Part shown: positions 52,559 to 60,754 of the stretch, piece after piece
Layout of the letters: each line of letters starts with the position of its first letter
How positions within the stretch are numbered: position 1 is the first letter of the stretch
Origin: Salmonella enterica subsp. houtenae serovar Houten
GTDB taxonomy: Bacteria; Pseudomonadota; Gammaproteobacteria; Enterobacterales; Enterobacteriaceae
Assembly (NCBI GenBank): GCA_900478215.1
Contig: LS483478.1
Coordinates: 3,596,001-3,660,000, forward strand
DNA: 64,000 nucleotides
Reading direction: 5' to 3'
The notes under the pieces: model-generated
Told to the model about the DNA's origin: nothing
Seen by the model: only the letters and a program-made list of their open reading frames with translations
Database searches by the model: none
Position numbers and translations under genes: made by a program

Positions 52559-54169
52559 TTATACCGTAAAACCGAGCATCATCCCCGTATCTTCATGTTC
52601 TAACAGATGACAGTGCGCCATATAAGCATGTTCTTTCGGCGCGTCGTGATCAAACTTGACCAGCACTTCGCTGATGCCGCCTTCAACGCGTACCGTATCC
52701 TTCCAGCCCGTTCTGTGCGCCGCTGGCGCTTTGCCATTCTCTGTCAAAATACGGAACTGCGTGCCGTGAATATGGAAAGGATGCAGCATCATATCGCCCA
52801 CACCGGAGATAACCCAACGTTCATGCCGGCCTTTCTGCGCCGCGAACATCGGTTTGTTCATATCGAATACCTGGCCATTGATAAAGTTGGCGTTATGGAA
52901 GTCGAATGTCCCGCCGTGACTCATATTGCCCATCGAACCATGATTCATCCCGCCATGGTTCATGTTGCTGTGATCCATCTCGCCGTGCCCCATAGTGCCG
53001 CCCTGCATATGCGCGTTCATGCTGTCATGATCCATGCCGCTCATCGCCTGAGCGCCATATTTCTTCATCAGCATTTGCATCCCCATCATGTCAAGGCGCG
53101 GGTCCATCGACAGTTTCAGGTTGCGCACCGTCAACCCTTCCAACGACGGCAAAGCCGGCATCGTCGCCAACGTATCCGGCAGCGTACCGGAGGCGGTAAT
53201 CAACAGCGGCTGGATACGCATCACCGGATGCGGTTTATCAAACGGGGCTATCGCCATTCCCATCTGGCTGACCGGCAACGTCACCAGATCAAAGGCTTTC
53301 CCGTCGCTGATATCCACCAGCACTTCAAAACGCTCACCCATTAATAGCGGCAGCTCGGTGACTTTCACCGGTTCCGCCAGCAGACCGCCATCGCTGGCGA
53401 TCACATAAAGCGGGCGATTATCGCTGGCGGCGATATTCAGCGAACGTGCATTACAACCATTCAGTAAGCGCAGGCGTAACCAGCCTTTCGGCGCAGAATG
53501 CTGTGGATAAATAGCGCCATTGGTCAGAAGCGTATCGCCAAACCAGCCGACGGCAGCGGTCATGATATCCAGTTGATAATCAATCTGGCCATCGGCGGAG
53601 AAGCGTTTGTCCTGAATGATCACCGGCACATCGTCGATGCCCCACTGTTTCGGCAGGCGCAATTTGCGAATCTCGTCATCTTCAATCAGCACCAGTCCGG
53701 CAAGGCCCATCGCCACCTGGCGCCCGGTTTTGCCGTGTTTGTGCGGATGAATCCAGCAGGTCGCGGCGCGTTGCTGCGGCGTAAACGTTACCGAACGGGT
53801 TCCGCCTGCGGGAATAATCCCTTGCGGGCCGCCGTCAACGACGCCAGGGATCTCCAGACCATGCCAGTGAAGCGTCGTGTCTTCAGCCAGTTGGTTATGG
53901 ATATCAACGGTTACGCTTTTTCCTTTGTGAAGCTGTACCGCTGGCCCCAGCAAATTACCGTTATAGCCCCAGGTCGTCGCATTCTTACCCGCGAAGGTCG
54001 ACTGACCGGCTTTAACAATTAACTGCATACGGTTGCTCGCATCTGCCGTTAACAGGTCAGGAATAGGTAACGCGGGACGTTCGGCGGCAAAAGCGGCGCG
54101 GCTCCATAGCGGCAGCGCTGATGCAACCCCCAGCGCCACTGAATATTTTAAGAAATCACGGCGTAACAT
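52559..54169 (-). CDS. cueO: CueO (CuiD), periplasmic multicopper oxidase
   Basis: CueO oxidises Cu(I) and protects the periplasm from copper. The 536-residue precursor has a twin-arginine signal (MLRRDFLKYSVALG). Copper ligands are in LHWHGLE, IHPHKHGK, HPFHIHGTQF and the C-terminal HCHLLEHEDTGMM. Between about residues 355 and 420 lies a Met/His-rich segment with repeated MDHS, MNHG and MGH units; it is about 20 residues longer than in E. coli and covers the T1 copper. The start is the ATG of MLRRDF (an ATG two codons earlier is possible). Convergent with gcd and preceded by a CueR-type promoter. Confidence 0.97.
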   Translation of the reverse strand: MLRRDFLKYSVALGVASALPLWSRAAFAAERPALPIPDLLTADASNRMQLIVKAGQSTFAGKNATTWGYNGNLLGPAVQLHKGKSVTVDIHNQLAEDTTLHWHGLEIPGVVDGGPQGIIPAGGTRSVTFTPQQRAATCWIHPHKHGKTGRQVAMGLAGLVLIEDDEIRKLRLPKQWGIDDVPVIIQDKRFSADGQIDYQLDIMTAAVGWFGDTLLTNGAIYPQHSAPKGWLRLRLLNGCNARSLNIAASDNRPLYVIASDGGLLAEPVKVTELPLLMGERFEVLVDISDGKAFDLVTLPVSQMGMAIAPFDKPHPVMRIQPLLITASGTLPDTLATMPALPSLEGLTVRNLKLSMDPRLDMMGMQMLMKKYGAQAMSGMDHDSMNAHMQGGTMGHGEMDHSNMNHGGMNHGSMGNMSHGGTFDFHNANFINGQVFDMNKPMFAAQKGRHERWVISGVGDMMLHPFHIHGTQFRILTENGKAPAAHRTGWKDTVRVEGGISEVLVKFDHDAPKEHAYMAHCHLLEHEDTGMMLGFTV

Positions 54170-54203
54170 AATCATTTCCTTATAATGAACAGGCGGGTGT
54201 CTA

Positions 54204-54234
54204 AGCTTAGACCCTCCCCTAACGGGAAGGTCAA
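54204..54234 (-). promoter_or_regulatory. CueR-type promoter of cueO
   Basis: On the minus strand TTGACC (54229-54234) and TAAGCT (54204-54209) are separated by 19 bases, the long spacer of MerR-family promoters. The spacer holds the dyad GACCTTCC-N7-GGAGGGTC (54210-54232), which matches CueR/CopA-type operators. Confidence 0.9.
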
Positions 54235-54368
54235 GCCAGCAACACGTCTTTACCATTCCTGACAGCAATACAAAGAGCGAAGACGCCGCAGTCAATTCTA
54301 ATAATAAAAGTCGTCGCTACGTCCGCAGTATGCTAACGTTGACTTTCCCTGATGCCGTGGTAGAAACA

Positions 54369-54716
54369 ATGAAGATGTTTTTCAGACCCGTGTTGTTTGG
54401 CAGCCTGATGGCCTTATGCGCGAATAGCTATGCGCTTACTGAATCTGAAGCTGAAGATATGGCCGATTTAACGGCGGTTTTCGTTTATCTGAAAAATGAC
54501 TGTGGTTACCAAAATTTACCTAACAGTCAGATTCGGCGTGCGCTGGTCTTTTTTGCCCAGCAAAATCAGTGGGACCTTAGTAACTACGACACCTTCGATA
54601 TGAAATCGTTGGGCGAGGACAGCTACCGCGATCTTAGCGGCATCGCTATCCCCGTCGCTAAAAAATGCAAAGCGCTGGCTCGCGATTCCCTGAGCCTGTT
54701 AGCCTACGTTAAATAA
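54369..54716 (+). CDS. yacC: YacC, small exported protein
   Basis: A 115-residue protein of unknown function with a clear signal peptide (MKMFFRPVLFGSLMALCANSYA, then LTESEAED). The mature part is about 93 residues with two Cys (NDCGYQN and AKKCKAL) that could form a disulfide. The start with MKMFF is chosen over the longer ATG at 54330 because it gives the family length and signal. It is related to pilotin-like PulS/OutS proteins by general pattern only. It lies upstream of speE, separated by an ERIC element. Confidence 0.88.
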   Translation: MKMFFRPVLFGSLMALCANSYALTESEAEDMADLTAVFVYLKNDCGYQNLPNSQIRRALVFFAQQNQWDLSNYDTFDMKSLGEDSYRDLSGIAIPVAKKCKALARDSLSLLAYVK

Positions 54717-54724
54717 TCCTCTGC

Positions 54725-54855
54725 TCTCTATACTCTACATAATCCAGGTGGCAGGAAAGCGGCGAAGCCGTAAATCCTCAGGCGCTTACAGCAATGAAGA
54801 CTGGGGTGAGCGAGTAATGCCAGCGCGCCTGTTGTTTGAAGCATGACGAAGATAT
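54725..54855 (+). repeat. ERIC element between yacC and speE
   Basis: The plus strand shows the degenerate ERIC core: GTGGCAGGAAAGCGGCGAAG, then CGCTTACAGCAATGAAG, GACTGGGGTGAGCGAGTAAT and TGAAGCATGACGAAG. Length is about 127-131 bp. More diverged than the copy at 8755-8882. Confidence 0.75.
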
Positions 54856-54866
54856 ATTGCTGAAAT

Positions 54867-54890
54867 AATGACCGTGCATCTACGGTCATT
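54867..54890 (+). other. Perfect inverted repeat upstream of speE
   Basis: AATGACCGT and ACGGTCATT form a 9-bp perfect stem with a 6-base loop, 58 bp before the speE ATG. A T-run is missing, so it is not a typical terminator. It may be an operator or a leader hairpin. Confidence 0.5.
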
Positions 54891-54947
54891 GTTAGCTATG
54901 ATGTTGCGCCCTTTTTTTACGGGTGTTAACAATGGAGGTATCAGCCA

Positions 54948-55807
54948 ATGGCCGAAAATACGATGTGGCATGAAACGCTACACGACCAGTTTGGTCAGTA
55001 CTTTGCCGTAGACAACGTTCTGTATCATGAAAAAACCGATCACCAGGATTTGATCATCTTTGAAAATGCCGCCTTTGGTCGCGTGATGGCGCTGGACGGC
55101 GTGGTGCAGACCACCGAACGCGATGAGTTTATCTACCATGAAATGATGACCCATGTCCCGCTACTGGCTCACGGTCATGCAAAGCATGTCTGATCATCGG
55201 CGGCGGTGATGGCGCGATGCTGCGTGAAGTGACGCGGCACCAGGACGTTGAAACTATCACCATGGTGGAGATTGACGCTGGCGTGGTCTCATTTTGTCGT
55301 CAATACTTGCCTAACCATAGTGCAGGTAGCTACGACGATCCGCGCTTTACGCTAGTGATCGACGATGGCGTGAATTTCGTTAATCAAACCCACCAGACCT
55401 TCGATGTAATCATCTCCGACTGCACCGATCCCATCGGCCCCGGCGAAAGCCTGTTTACCTCCGCCTTTTATGAAGGCTGTAAGCGTTGCCTGAATCCAGG
55501 CGGGATTTTTGTCGCCCAGAATGGCGTTTGCTTCCTGCAACAGGGTGAAGCGCTCGACAGCCACCGCAAGCTGAGTCATTACTTCAGCGATGTTGGGTTC
55601 TACCAGGCGGCGATTCCGACCTATTATGGCGGCATCATGACCTTCGCCTGGGCGACGGACAACGACGCTCTCCGCCACCTGTCGAGTGAAATTATTCAGG
55701 CGCGTTTTCATACCGCCGGCCTCAAATGTCGCTATTACAACCCAGCCATTCATGCCGCCGCATTTGCACTGCCGCAATATCTACATGACGCACTGTCCGC
55801 ACAGTGA
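54948..55807 (+). pseudogene. speE: speE (spermidine synthase) with a one-base frameshift
   Basis: SpeE transfers aminopropyl from decarboxylated SAM to putrescine to give spermidine and methylthioadenosine. From [15 protein letters not shown] the frame is normal for 81 residues to HAKHV, then GTC TGA stops it at 55193. Shifting by one base after 55189 restores [17 protein letters not shown] and the rest to 55807. With one base inserted the gene would code 286 residues, the family length. The stop falls just before the Gly-rich nucleotide-binding motif. An internal ATG at 55217 could give 196 residues but lacks that motif, so no active enzyme is expected. A sequencing error is possible, but the site is not in a homopolymer. 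speD follows 20 bp later. Confidence 0.9.
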
Positions 55808-55827
55808 CGCTAAGGAGGTGATAAAAA

Positions 55828-56622
55828 TTGAAAAAGCTGAAACTGCATGGCTTTAACAATCTGACGAAAAGCCTGAGTTTTTGTATTTACGATATCTGCT
55901 ACGCCAAAACCGCAGAAGAGCGCGATGGCTATATCGCCTATATCGATGAACTCTATAACGCCAACCGACTGACCGAGATCCTGTCGGAAACCTGCTCCAT
56001 CATCGGCGCGAACATCCTGAATATCGCCCGTCAGGATTATGAACCCCAGGGCGCCAGCGTTACGATTCTGGTGAGCGAAGAGCCGATTGACCCGAAACTT
56101 ATCGACCAAACCGAACATCCAGGCCCACTGCCGGAAACGGTGGTGGCGCACCTCGATAAGAGCCATATCTGCGTGCATACCTATCCGGAAAGTCATCCGG
56201 AAGGCGGGCTTTGCACCTTCCGCGCCGACATAGAAGTGTCAACCTGCGGCGTGATTTCACCGCTAAAAGCGCTCAATTACCTGATCCACCAGCTAGAGTC
56301 CGATATTGTCACCATCGATTACCGCGTGCGCGGCTTTACGCGGGACGTCAACGGCATGAAGCACTTTATCGACCATGAGATCAATTCCATTCAGAATTTT
56401 ATGTCGGAAGATATCAAATCGCTGTATGACATGGTGGATGTAAACGTGTATCAGGAAAATATTTTCCATACCAAGATGCTGCTTAAGGAGTTCGATCTTA
56501 AGCACTACATGTTTCACACTAAACCGGAAGATCTTACTGAAACCGAACGCCAGGAGATCACCGCCGCGCTGTGGAAAGAGATGCGCGAGATTTACTATGG
56601 CCGCAATATTTCTGCAGCCTGA
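55828..56622 (+). CDS. speD: SpeD, S-adenosylmethionine decarboxylase proenzyme (TTG start)
   Basis: SpeD makes decarboxylated SAM, the aminopropyl donor for SpeE. The 264-residue proenzyme self-cleaves at Lys111-Ser112, seen in HLDKSHICVHTYPESH, leaving a pyruvoyl group. The start codon is TTG preceded by AAGGAGGTGA, an almost full match to the 16S anti-Shine-Dalgarno, with about seven bases between. The frame is intact. With speE broken, its product has no known use here except leakage through other aminopropyl transfer. Convergent with the DeoR-family gene, sharing a hairpin. Confidence 0.97.
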   Translation: MKKLKLHGFNNLTKSLSFCIYDICYAKTAEERDGYIAYIDELYNANRLTEILSETCSIIGANILNIARQDYEPQGASVTILVSEEPIDPKLIDQTEHPGPLPETVVAHLDKSHICVHTYPESHPEGGLCTFRADIEVSTCGVISPLKALNYLIHQLESDIVTIDYRVRGFTRDVNGMKHFIDHEINSIQNFMSEDIKSLYDMVDVNVYQENIFHTKMLLKEFDLKHYMFHTKPEDLTETERQEITAALWKEMREIYYGRNISAA

Positions 56623-56632
56623 TTCACCACTG

Positions 56633-56652
56633 ACAGCGCCTGACGGCGCTGT
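56633..56652. terminator. Bidirectional hairpin between speD and the DeoR-family gene
   Basis: ACAGCGCC-TGAC-GGCGCTGT is a perfect 8-bp stem in the 29-bp convergent gap. Both sides have only short T or A tracts. Confidence 0.6.
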
Positions 56653-57419
56653 TACTCCGGCTGCACCAGCGTGAGCGCAAAAGCGCGCTCCTTCAGTTCA
56701 GACTGTACCGACAGCGGAAGATTGACGTCGGTAATGACATCATTAAAACGCTCAAGCGGCGCCACATTAAAGAGCGAATGCGCGCCATACTTACTGCTAT
56801 CCGCCAGCAACACTTTGCGTTGCGCGTTAGCAATAATCTCTTGTTTAAGTCCGGCTTTATCTTCCGTTGGAGTAGTCACGCCCGTTTTTACCCCCCACGA
56901 ATTACAGCTCATAAACGCGATATTCGGATAAACGCTGCGCAACAACTTACGCCCGTGCTCGCCGACGCAGGACTGGCTGCTGTCATCGATACGACCGCCG
57001 ACAATCGTCACTTCAATTTGCCGGAATTCAGCTAAAAACAGAGCAATATGCAGATCGACGGTAATGACCCGCAACGGAAGATGGGTTAAGCATTTCGCCA
57101 GTTCCATCATTGTCGTACCGGCATCCAGCACGACGGCATCGCCAGCATTGACCAGCGATGCGGCAACGCGTGCAATCGCCCGTTTTTCAGCCGGCGAACG
57201 CAGTTGTTTTTCATTAGTGGTGGGCTGGGCGGGTTCAAAACGCCGCAGCGCCACGCCGCCATGACTACGGCTAATCACGCCCTGCTCATCCAGCTTGATC
57301 AAATCGCGACGGATAGTGGCTGGCGATGCGTCAACCGCCTCAACCAACTGTTCTACCGTAACCAGCGTATGGTTTTTCAGATACGCCACAATGAGATCCA
57401 GACGGTGTTGTCCTTTCAT
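56652..57419 (-). CDS. DeoR-family transcriptional regulator of the threonate-type operon
   Basis: A 255-residue DeoR-type regulator: N-terminal winged helix-turn-helix (VEQLVEAVDASPATIRRDL, residues 22-40, then GVISRSHGGV) and a C-terminal sugar-phosphate sensor domain (VVLDAGTTMMELAKCL near 95; LLADSSKYG near 208). Such proteins usually repress their own operon and respond to a phosphorylated sugar. It is the last gene of kdgT-like/dtnK/pdxA2, 9 bp after pdxA2, so it probably controls this operon; a likely effector is a phosphorylated intermediate of the pathway. That is inference from position. Confidence 0.88.
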   Translation of the reverse strand: MKGQHRLDLIVAYLKNHTLVTVEQLVEAVDASPATIRRDLIKLDEQGVISRSHGGVALRRFEPAQPTTNEKQLRSPAEKRAIARVAASLVNAGDAVVLDAGTTMMELAKCLTHLPLRVITVDLHIALFLAEFRQIEVTIVGGRIDDSSQSCVGEHGRKLLRSVYPNIAFMSCNSWGVKTGVTTPTEDKAGLKQEIIANAQRKVLLADSSKYGAHSLFNVAPLERFNDVITDVNLPLSVQSELKERAFALTLVQPE

Positions 57420-57428
57420 AACAGGGAA

Positions 57429-58412
57429 TTATGCCAGTTGCATTGCCAGTTTGATCGATACGGCCATGCTCTCAGATTTTGCTTTTCCCGTCCAGGCGAT
57501 ATCAAATGCGGTGCCATGATCGGCCGAGGTCCGAATAAACGGCAGCCCCGCAGTAATATTCACGCCATCATAAAATCCAAGCAGTTTCAATGGGATATGC
57601 CCCTGGTCATGGTACATCGCCACCACCATATCGTACTGCCCCTCGTAAGCCTGGAGAAACACGGTATCCGGCGGACACGGCCCATAAACGTCCATGCCTT
57701 TTGCGCGAGCATCGGTAATGGCTGGCGTCAGTATACGCGTCTCTTCATCGCCAAACAGACCATTCTCTCCCGCATGAGGATTTACGCCAGCCACGGCGAT
57801 ACGCGGTTTAGCGTAACCCACACGTTTGAGGAAAGTATCGGCGATACTTATCACCGTTTCGACACGCGAGGCGCTTAACGTATCAAGGAATTTACGCAGC
57901 GCGATATGGGTTGAAACGTGAATCACTTTCAGTTTATCGGTGTAAAGCACCATCGCGTAATCACGGCTATGGGTCAGGGTCGCGAGCAGCTCGGTATGGC
58001 CCGGATAGTTGTGCCCCGCCAGGTGCAGCGCCTCTTTATTCAACGGCGCGGTAGCGATAGCCTGTACGTCGCCCTGCAACGCTAACTCGGTTGCGCGCTT
58101 TACGCAGCGATACGCTAAATCCCCCGCCTGTGCCTGAACTTTTCCGGCCTCCAGCCCCTCCGGCTGCGCCAGCGGCTCATCAATCACATGCATGATGCCA
58201 GGCGCAAAACGCGCTTCGGCGACCCGTTCAATGGCCCGTAGCTCAACGTTCGGCGTGATACCCTTCGCCTGTAAACGTTTCAACGTTGCGAGGCATCCAA
58301 TAACCACCAGCGGCGCGCCGTTGAGACCGTCTTCGCTTAGCGCTTTAACAATAATTTCCGGCCCAATGCCCGCCGGATCGCCCATGGTAATGGCAACGAT
58401 TTTAGTCTCCAC
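57429..58412 (-). CDS. pdxA2: PdxA2, D-threonate 4-phosphate dehydrogenase
   Basis: PdxA2 is a paralogue of the vitamin B6 enzyme PdxA. In Salmonella it is known to oxidise and decarboxylate D-threonate 4-phosphate to dihydroxyacetone phosphate. The 327-residue protein has VAITMGDPAGIGPEI at the N terminus, substrate contacts in YPGHTELLA (near 135), and metal-binding His in STHIALR and MYHDQGHIPLK (near 265). The start is GTG (VETKIVAI), overlapping the dtnK end by 11 bp. A role in B6 synthesis is less likely because of its operon with a kinase of the DUF1537 family. Confidence 0.92.
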   Translation of the reverse strand: METKIVAITMGDPAGIGPEIIVKALSEDGLNGAPLVVIGCLATLKRLQAKGITPNVELRAIERVAEARFAPGIMHVIDEPLAQPEGLEAGKVQAQAGDLAYRCVKRATELALQGDVQAIATAPLNKEALHLAGHNYPGHTELLATLTHSRDYAMVLYTDKLKVIHVSTHIALRKFLDTLSASRVETVISIADTFLKRVGYAKPRIAVAGVNPHAGENGLFGDEETRILTPAITDARAKGMDVYGPCPPDTVFLQAYEGQYDMVVAMYHDQGHIPLKLLGFYDGVNITAGLPFIRTSADHGTAFDIAWTGKAKSESMAVSIKLAMQLA

Positions 58413-59673
58413 AATACATCTCCTCAATATAATAAAGCGCGTCACACAACGTACTGTCTGAACCGAATCCGCCAGCTTTGGTAATGACCGGCAGATCGTC
58501 AATTTCGCTGTTTACAAACGTTCCACAGGGAATACAGGGCGCTACCTCGCTCTGGATGCGATAACCTTCAGCGCCAAGCGCGCCAGCGACGGCGGTAGCG
58601 ATATCGCCGCCGGTCAGGAACAACCCGCCAATCCGCGCCTGTTCGATAATGCTTAACGTGACGACGCCAAGCCGCTGGCTCAGTTGTTCGCCCAACTGCT
58701 GACGGCTCATTGCGGATTTTTCGCACAACGCGTCGATTAACTGTCGATCTTCTGCGCGACGGCTGGTGCGTAAAATCGTATGCCGATGCTGACTTAACAG
58801 CGCGCAGGCCTGCTCTACAACAGACGCGATTTCCTGCTCAGCGCGATCCGACACCATGCGCGCGGCATCAATCTCCACGACCTCCGCTCGTCCCCGGCAC
58901 AGCGCATTATCCACCTGGCGCCGCGTGGCTTCGCTCATCGAACCGGCTACCACCAGCACCGGCAGTCGCTGCCGGTCTTGCATAAAAAGCTCAACCGGCA
59001 ACGCATTCGCCAGACCAGCGGCGCCGACGAGCAGCGGCATCGACGGTTGTTCGCACGCCGCTTTCGCAATCAACGTCAGGTCCCGCTCTTCCACCGCATC
59101 CACAACGACAATCCCTTCGCCCTTAGCCGCATAAGCCGTAAGTAACGCGCTTAACCCGCCGCGTCGGACATCCTGCAAAAAGACTTCATACACAGGGATT
59201 GCACTTTGCAACGCCACTATCTCGGCAATACGGGAAGAGACAATGGGCGTTTTCGGATCGCTGGCAAATTCGGTTTCCAGTAGCGGGACGCCATTAACCA
59301 GACATTTTCCCTCGCGCGTCGTGCGTCCGGCCGCAGGGATCGCGGCGGCGATAATCGCCAGTTTTCGCTGACTGGCGCGCATAGCCGCCGTCACTTCAGC
59401 ACCGATATTGCCACGAAATGTGGAGTCGATTTTTTTGTACACCAGCGGCGCTGGCGAGGTCTCACACCATGGGAAAAGCGCGGCATAAACGGCGGATGCC
59501 GCCTGCTCTGCGGGCATCGCCCGACTTTCCGTGTTAATGACTAAAACATCGGCGCGACGGGACGGTTTTTGTGATGCGCTCAACATCACCTCCGTCCTCG
59601 CCCCCTTCTTCGCCAACTGGACGCCGGTATCATTCGACCCGGTAAAATCATCGGCGATGACCATCATTTTCAT
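58402..59673 (-). CDS. dtnK: DtnK, D-threonate kinase (DUF1537 family)
   Basis: DtnK phosphorylates the 4-hydroxyl of D-threonate with ATP. The 423-residue protein has the N-terminal DUF1537 domain (VIADDFTGSNDTGVQLAKKG at residues 5-24; YKKIDSTFRGNIG near 80) that binds the acid sugar, and the C-terminal nucleotide-binding domain (GGLFLTGGDIATAVAGALG near 350; TKAGGFGSDSTL near 405). The assignment to D-threonate follows the known Salmonella dtnK-pdxA2 pair; sequence alone would also allow erythronate. ATG overlaps the upstream permease stop by 4 bp. Confidence 0.9.
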   Translation of the reverse strand: MKMMVIADDFTGSNDTGVQLAKKGARTEVMLSASQKPSRRADVLVINTESRAMPAEQAASAVYAALFPWCETSPAPLVYKKIDSTFRGNIGAEVTAAMRASQRKLAIIAAAIPAAGRTTREGKCLVNGVPLLETEFASDPKTPIVSSRIAEIVALQSAIPVYEVFLQDVRRGGLSALLTAYAAKGEGIVVVDAVEERDLTLIAKAACEQPSMPLLVGAAGLANALPVELFMQDRQRLPVLVVAGSMSEATRRQVDNALCRGRAEVVEIDAARMVSDRAEQEIASVVEQACALLSQHRHTILRTSRRAEDRQLIDALCEKSAMSRQQLGEQLSQRLGVVTLSIIEQARIGGLFLTGGDIATAVAGALGAEGYRIQSEVAPCIPCGTFVNSEIDDLPVITKAGGFGSDSTLCDALYYIEEMYCGD

Positions 59674-60623
59674 GCGTTTTTCTCCAAAGAAGCCTGACGG
59701 GCCTGTTTCTTCGCGACCCAGGAGGTCAGGACCGGCGTCAAGATTGCCGTGGTGATCACTGAGGCGGCAATCAGCGGAGCGGCAGCGGCAGCCACCTCGG
59801 CGAGCGAAGGGTCCGCCTGCGCAATAGCCAATGGCGTCGCAACGGCATTACCTGCGGTACTGGAGGCCGCTGCCCCGGCTATCCCGGTTCCGCCAACCAG
59901 ACGATCTGCGCGAATATTAAAGAATCCCCCCACGAACGTCGTCAGCACGCCGAGCAGGATCCCGGCAAGCCCGCCTTGCAGTAACATTTCCAGGTTGATG
60001 CCTGCCCCCAGCGCAAAAGCGAAGAAAGGAATAAGCAACGGGCCGCCTTTGGTCAGGAAATCACGCATATGAGGATCAAGATTGCCGAGGATCATGCCGA
60101 CAACCAGCGGAACCAGTACCGCCACCAACGCCATAATGGGAATGTTTGCCATCCCTGCCGCGCCCAGCGCAATCATCGTAAAGAAAGGGCCATCATTAAG
60201 TGACAAAATAGAGATAGCGCCGACGTCGCGCTCATTGCCGAATTCGCCCACCAGAGCAGCATAAAGTCCGCCGTTAGAATTACTCATCGCCGCGATAATC
60301 GCCACGCCGCTCAGGCCAAAAATGCCCTCCGCGCCGAAAAGATGCTCTACGCCCAGGCCAATCACGATGGCGACAAGCAGCTTGGTGAGCGTAATCGTTC
60401 CCCCCTGCAATAGCGCCCTGGGCGCGGCTTTCACACTGATACCGGCTCCCATACATAACAGAAAAGCGCCAATCAACGGCGCCGCGCCGTTTTTAAATAA
60501 GGCCGTGGTAAAACCGCCGATCTCAAGCGCCTGTGGAGCGAAGGTGTTAATGACTGCGCCAATAACGAGCGGTACGACCATCATGCCGCCGGGTACGCGC
60601 TCTATTGCTTTTTTGATGTTCAT
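59670..60623 (-). CDS. KdgT-family permease, probable acid-sugar (D-threonate) uptake
   Basis: A 317-residue inner-membrane protein with about ten helices. It belongs to the 2-keto-3-deoxygluconate:H+ symporter family (IERVPGGMMVVPLVIGA at the N terminus, NSNGGLYAAL near 115, LIPFFAFALGAGI near 195, AAASSTAGNAVATP near 255). It is often annotated kdgT, but it looks clearly diverged from E. coli KdgT and is the first gene of the dtnK-pdxA2 operon. I infer that it imports threonate or a related four-carbon acid sugar rather than KDG. Start MNIKKAIER. Confidence 0.85.
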   Translation of the reverse strand: MNIKKAIERVPGGMMVVPLVIGAVINTFAPQALEIGGFTTALFKNGAAPLIGAFLLCMGAGISVKAAPRALLQGGTITLTKLLVAIVIGLGVEHLFGAEGIFGLSGVAIIAAMSNSNGGLYAALVGEFGNERDVGAISILSLNDGPFFTMIALGAAGMANIPIMALVAVLVPLVVGMILGNLDPHMRDFLTKGGPLLIPFFAFALGAGINLEMLLQGGLAGILLGVLTTFVGGFFNIRADRLVGGTGIAGAAASSTAGNAVATPLAIAQADPSLAEVAAAAAPLIAASVITTAILTPVLTSWVAKKQARQASLEKNA

Positions 60624-60642
60624 GGTCTTACCGCCTGTTGTT

Positions 60643-60740
60643 TGCTGTGATTAAATAAAATCAAAAAGATTATATGTAATCAAATTTAGATCACAAACGC
60701 GTCAGATCACAGTTTTGAAATGATTAATAAAAATCAAAAA
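60643..60740 (-). promoter_or_regulatory. Promoter and operator-like region of the threonate-type operon
   Basis: On the minus strand TTGTGA and TATAAT (16-base spacer) form a good promoter about 45-75 bp before the permease ATG. Around it, three AATCAAA boxes occur on the plus strand (60659-60665, 60678-60684, 60732-60738). Several TGTGAT half-sites of CRP type are also present. These fit joint control by CRP and a DeoR-type repressor; the exact sites cannot be fixed by eye. The rest of the 236-bp gap holds the yacL terminator. Confidence 0.5.
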
Positions 60741-60754
60741 ATCATTTTTGGTAT

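Noticed and set aside
52607..53344. His-rich 245-codon ORF antisense to cueO
   Set aside because: The His residues are the reverse complement of the Met/His/Gly codons of CueO; no independent coding evidence.
55217..55807. Separate 196-codon methyltransferase-like gene after speE
   Set aside because: It is the continuation of speE after the frameshift; it lacks its own ribosome-binding site and the nucleotide-binding motif.
56652..60623. Recently acquired genomic island
   Set aside because: The genes lack flanking repeats, tRNA or integrase, and look compositionally like their neighbours, so a simple lineage-specific operon is more likely.
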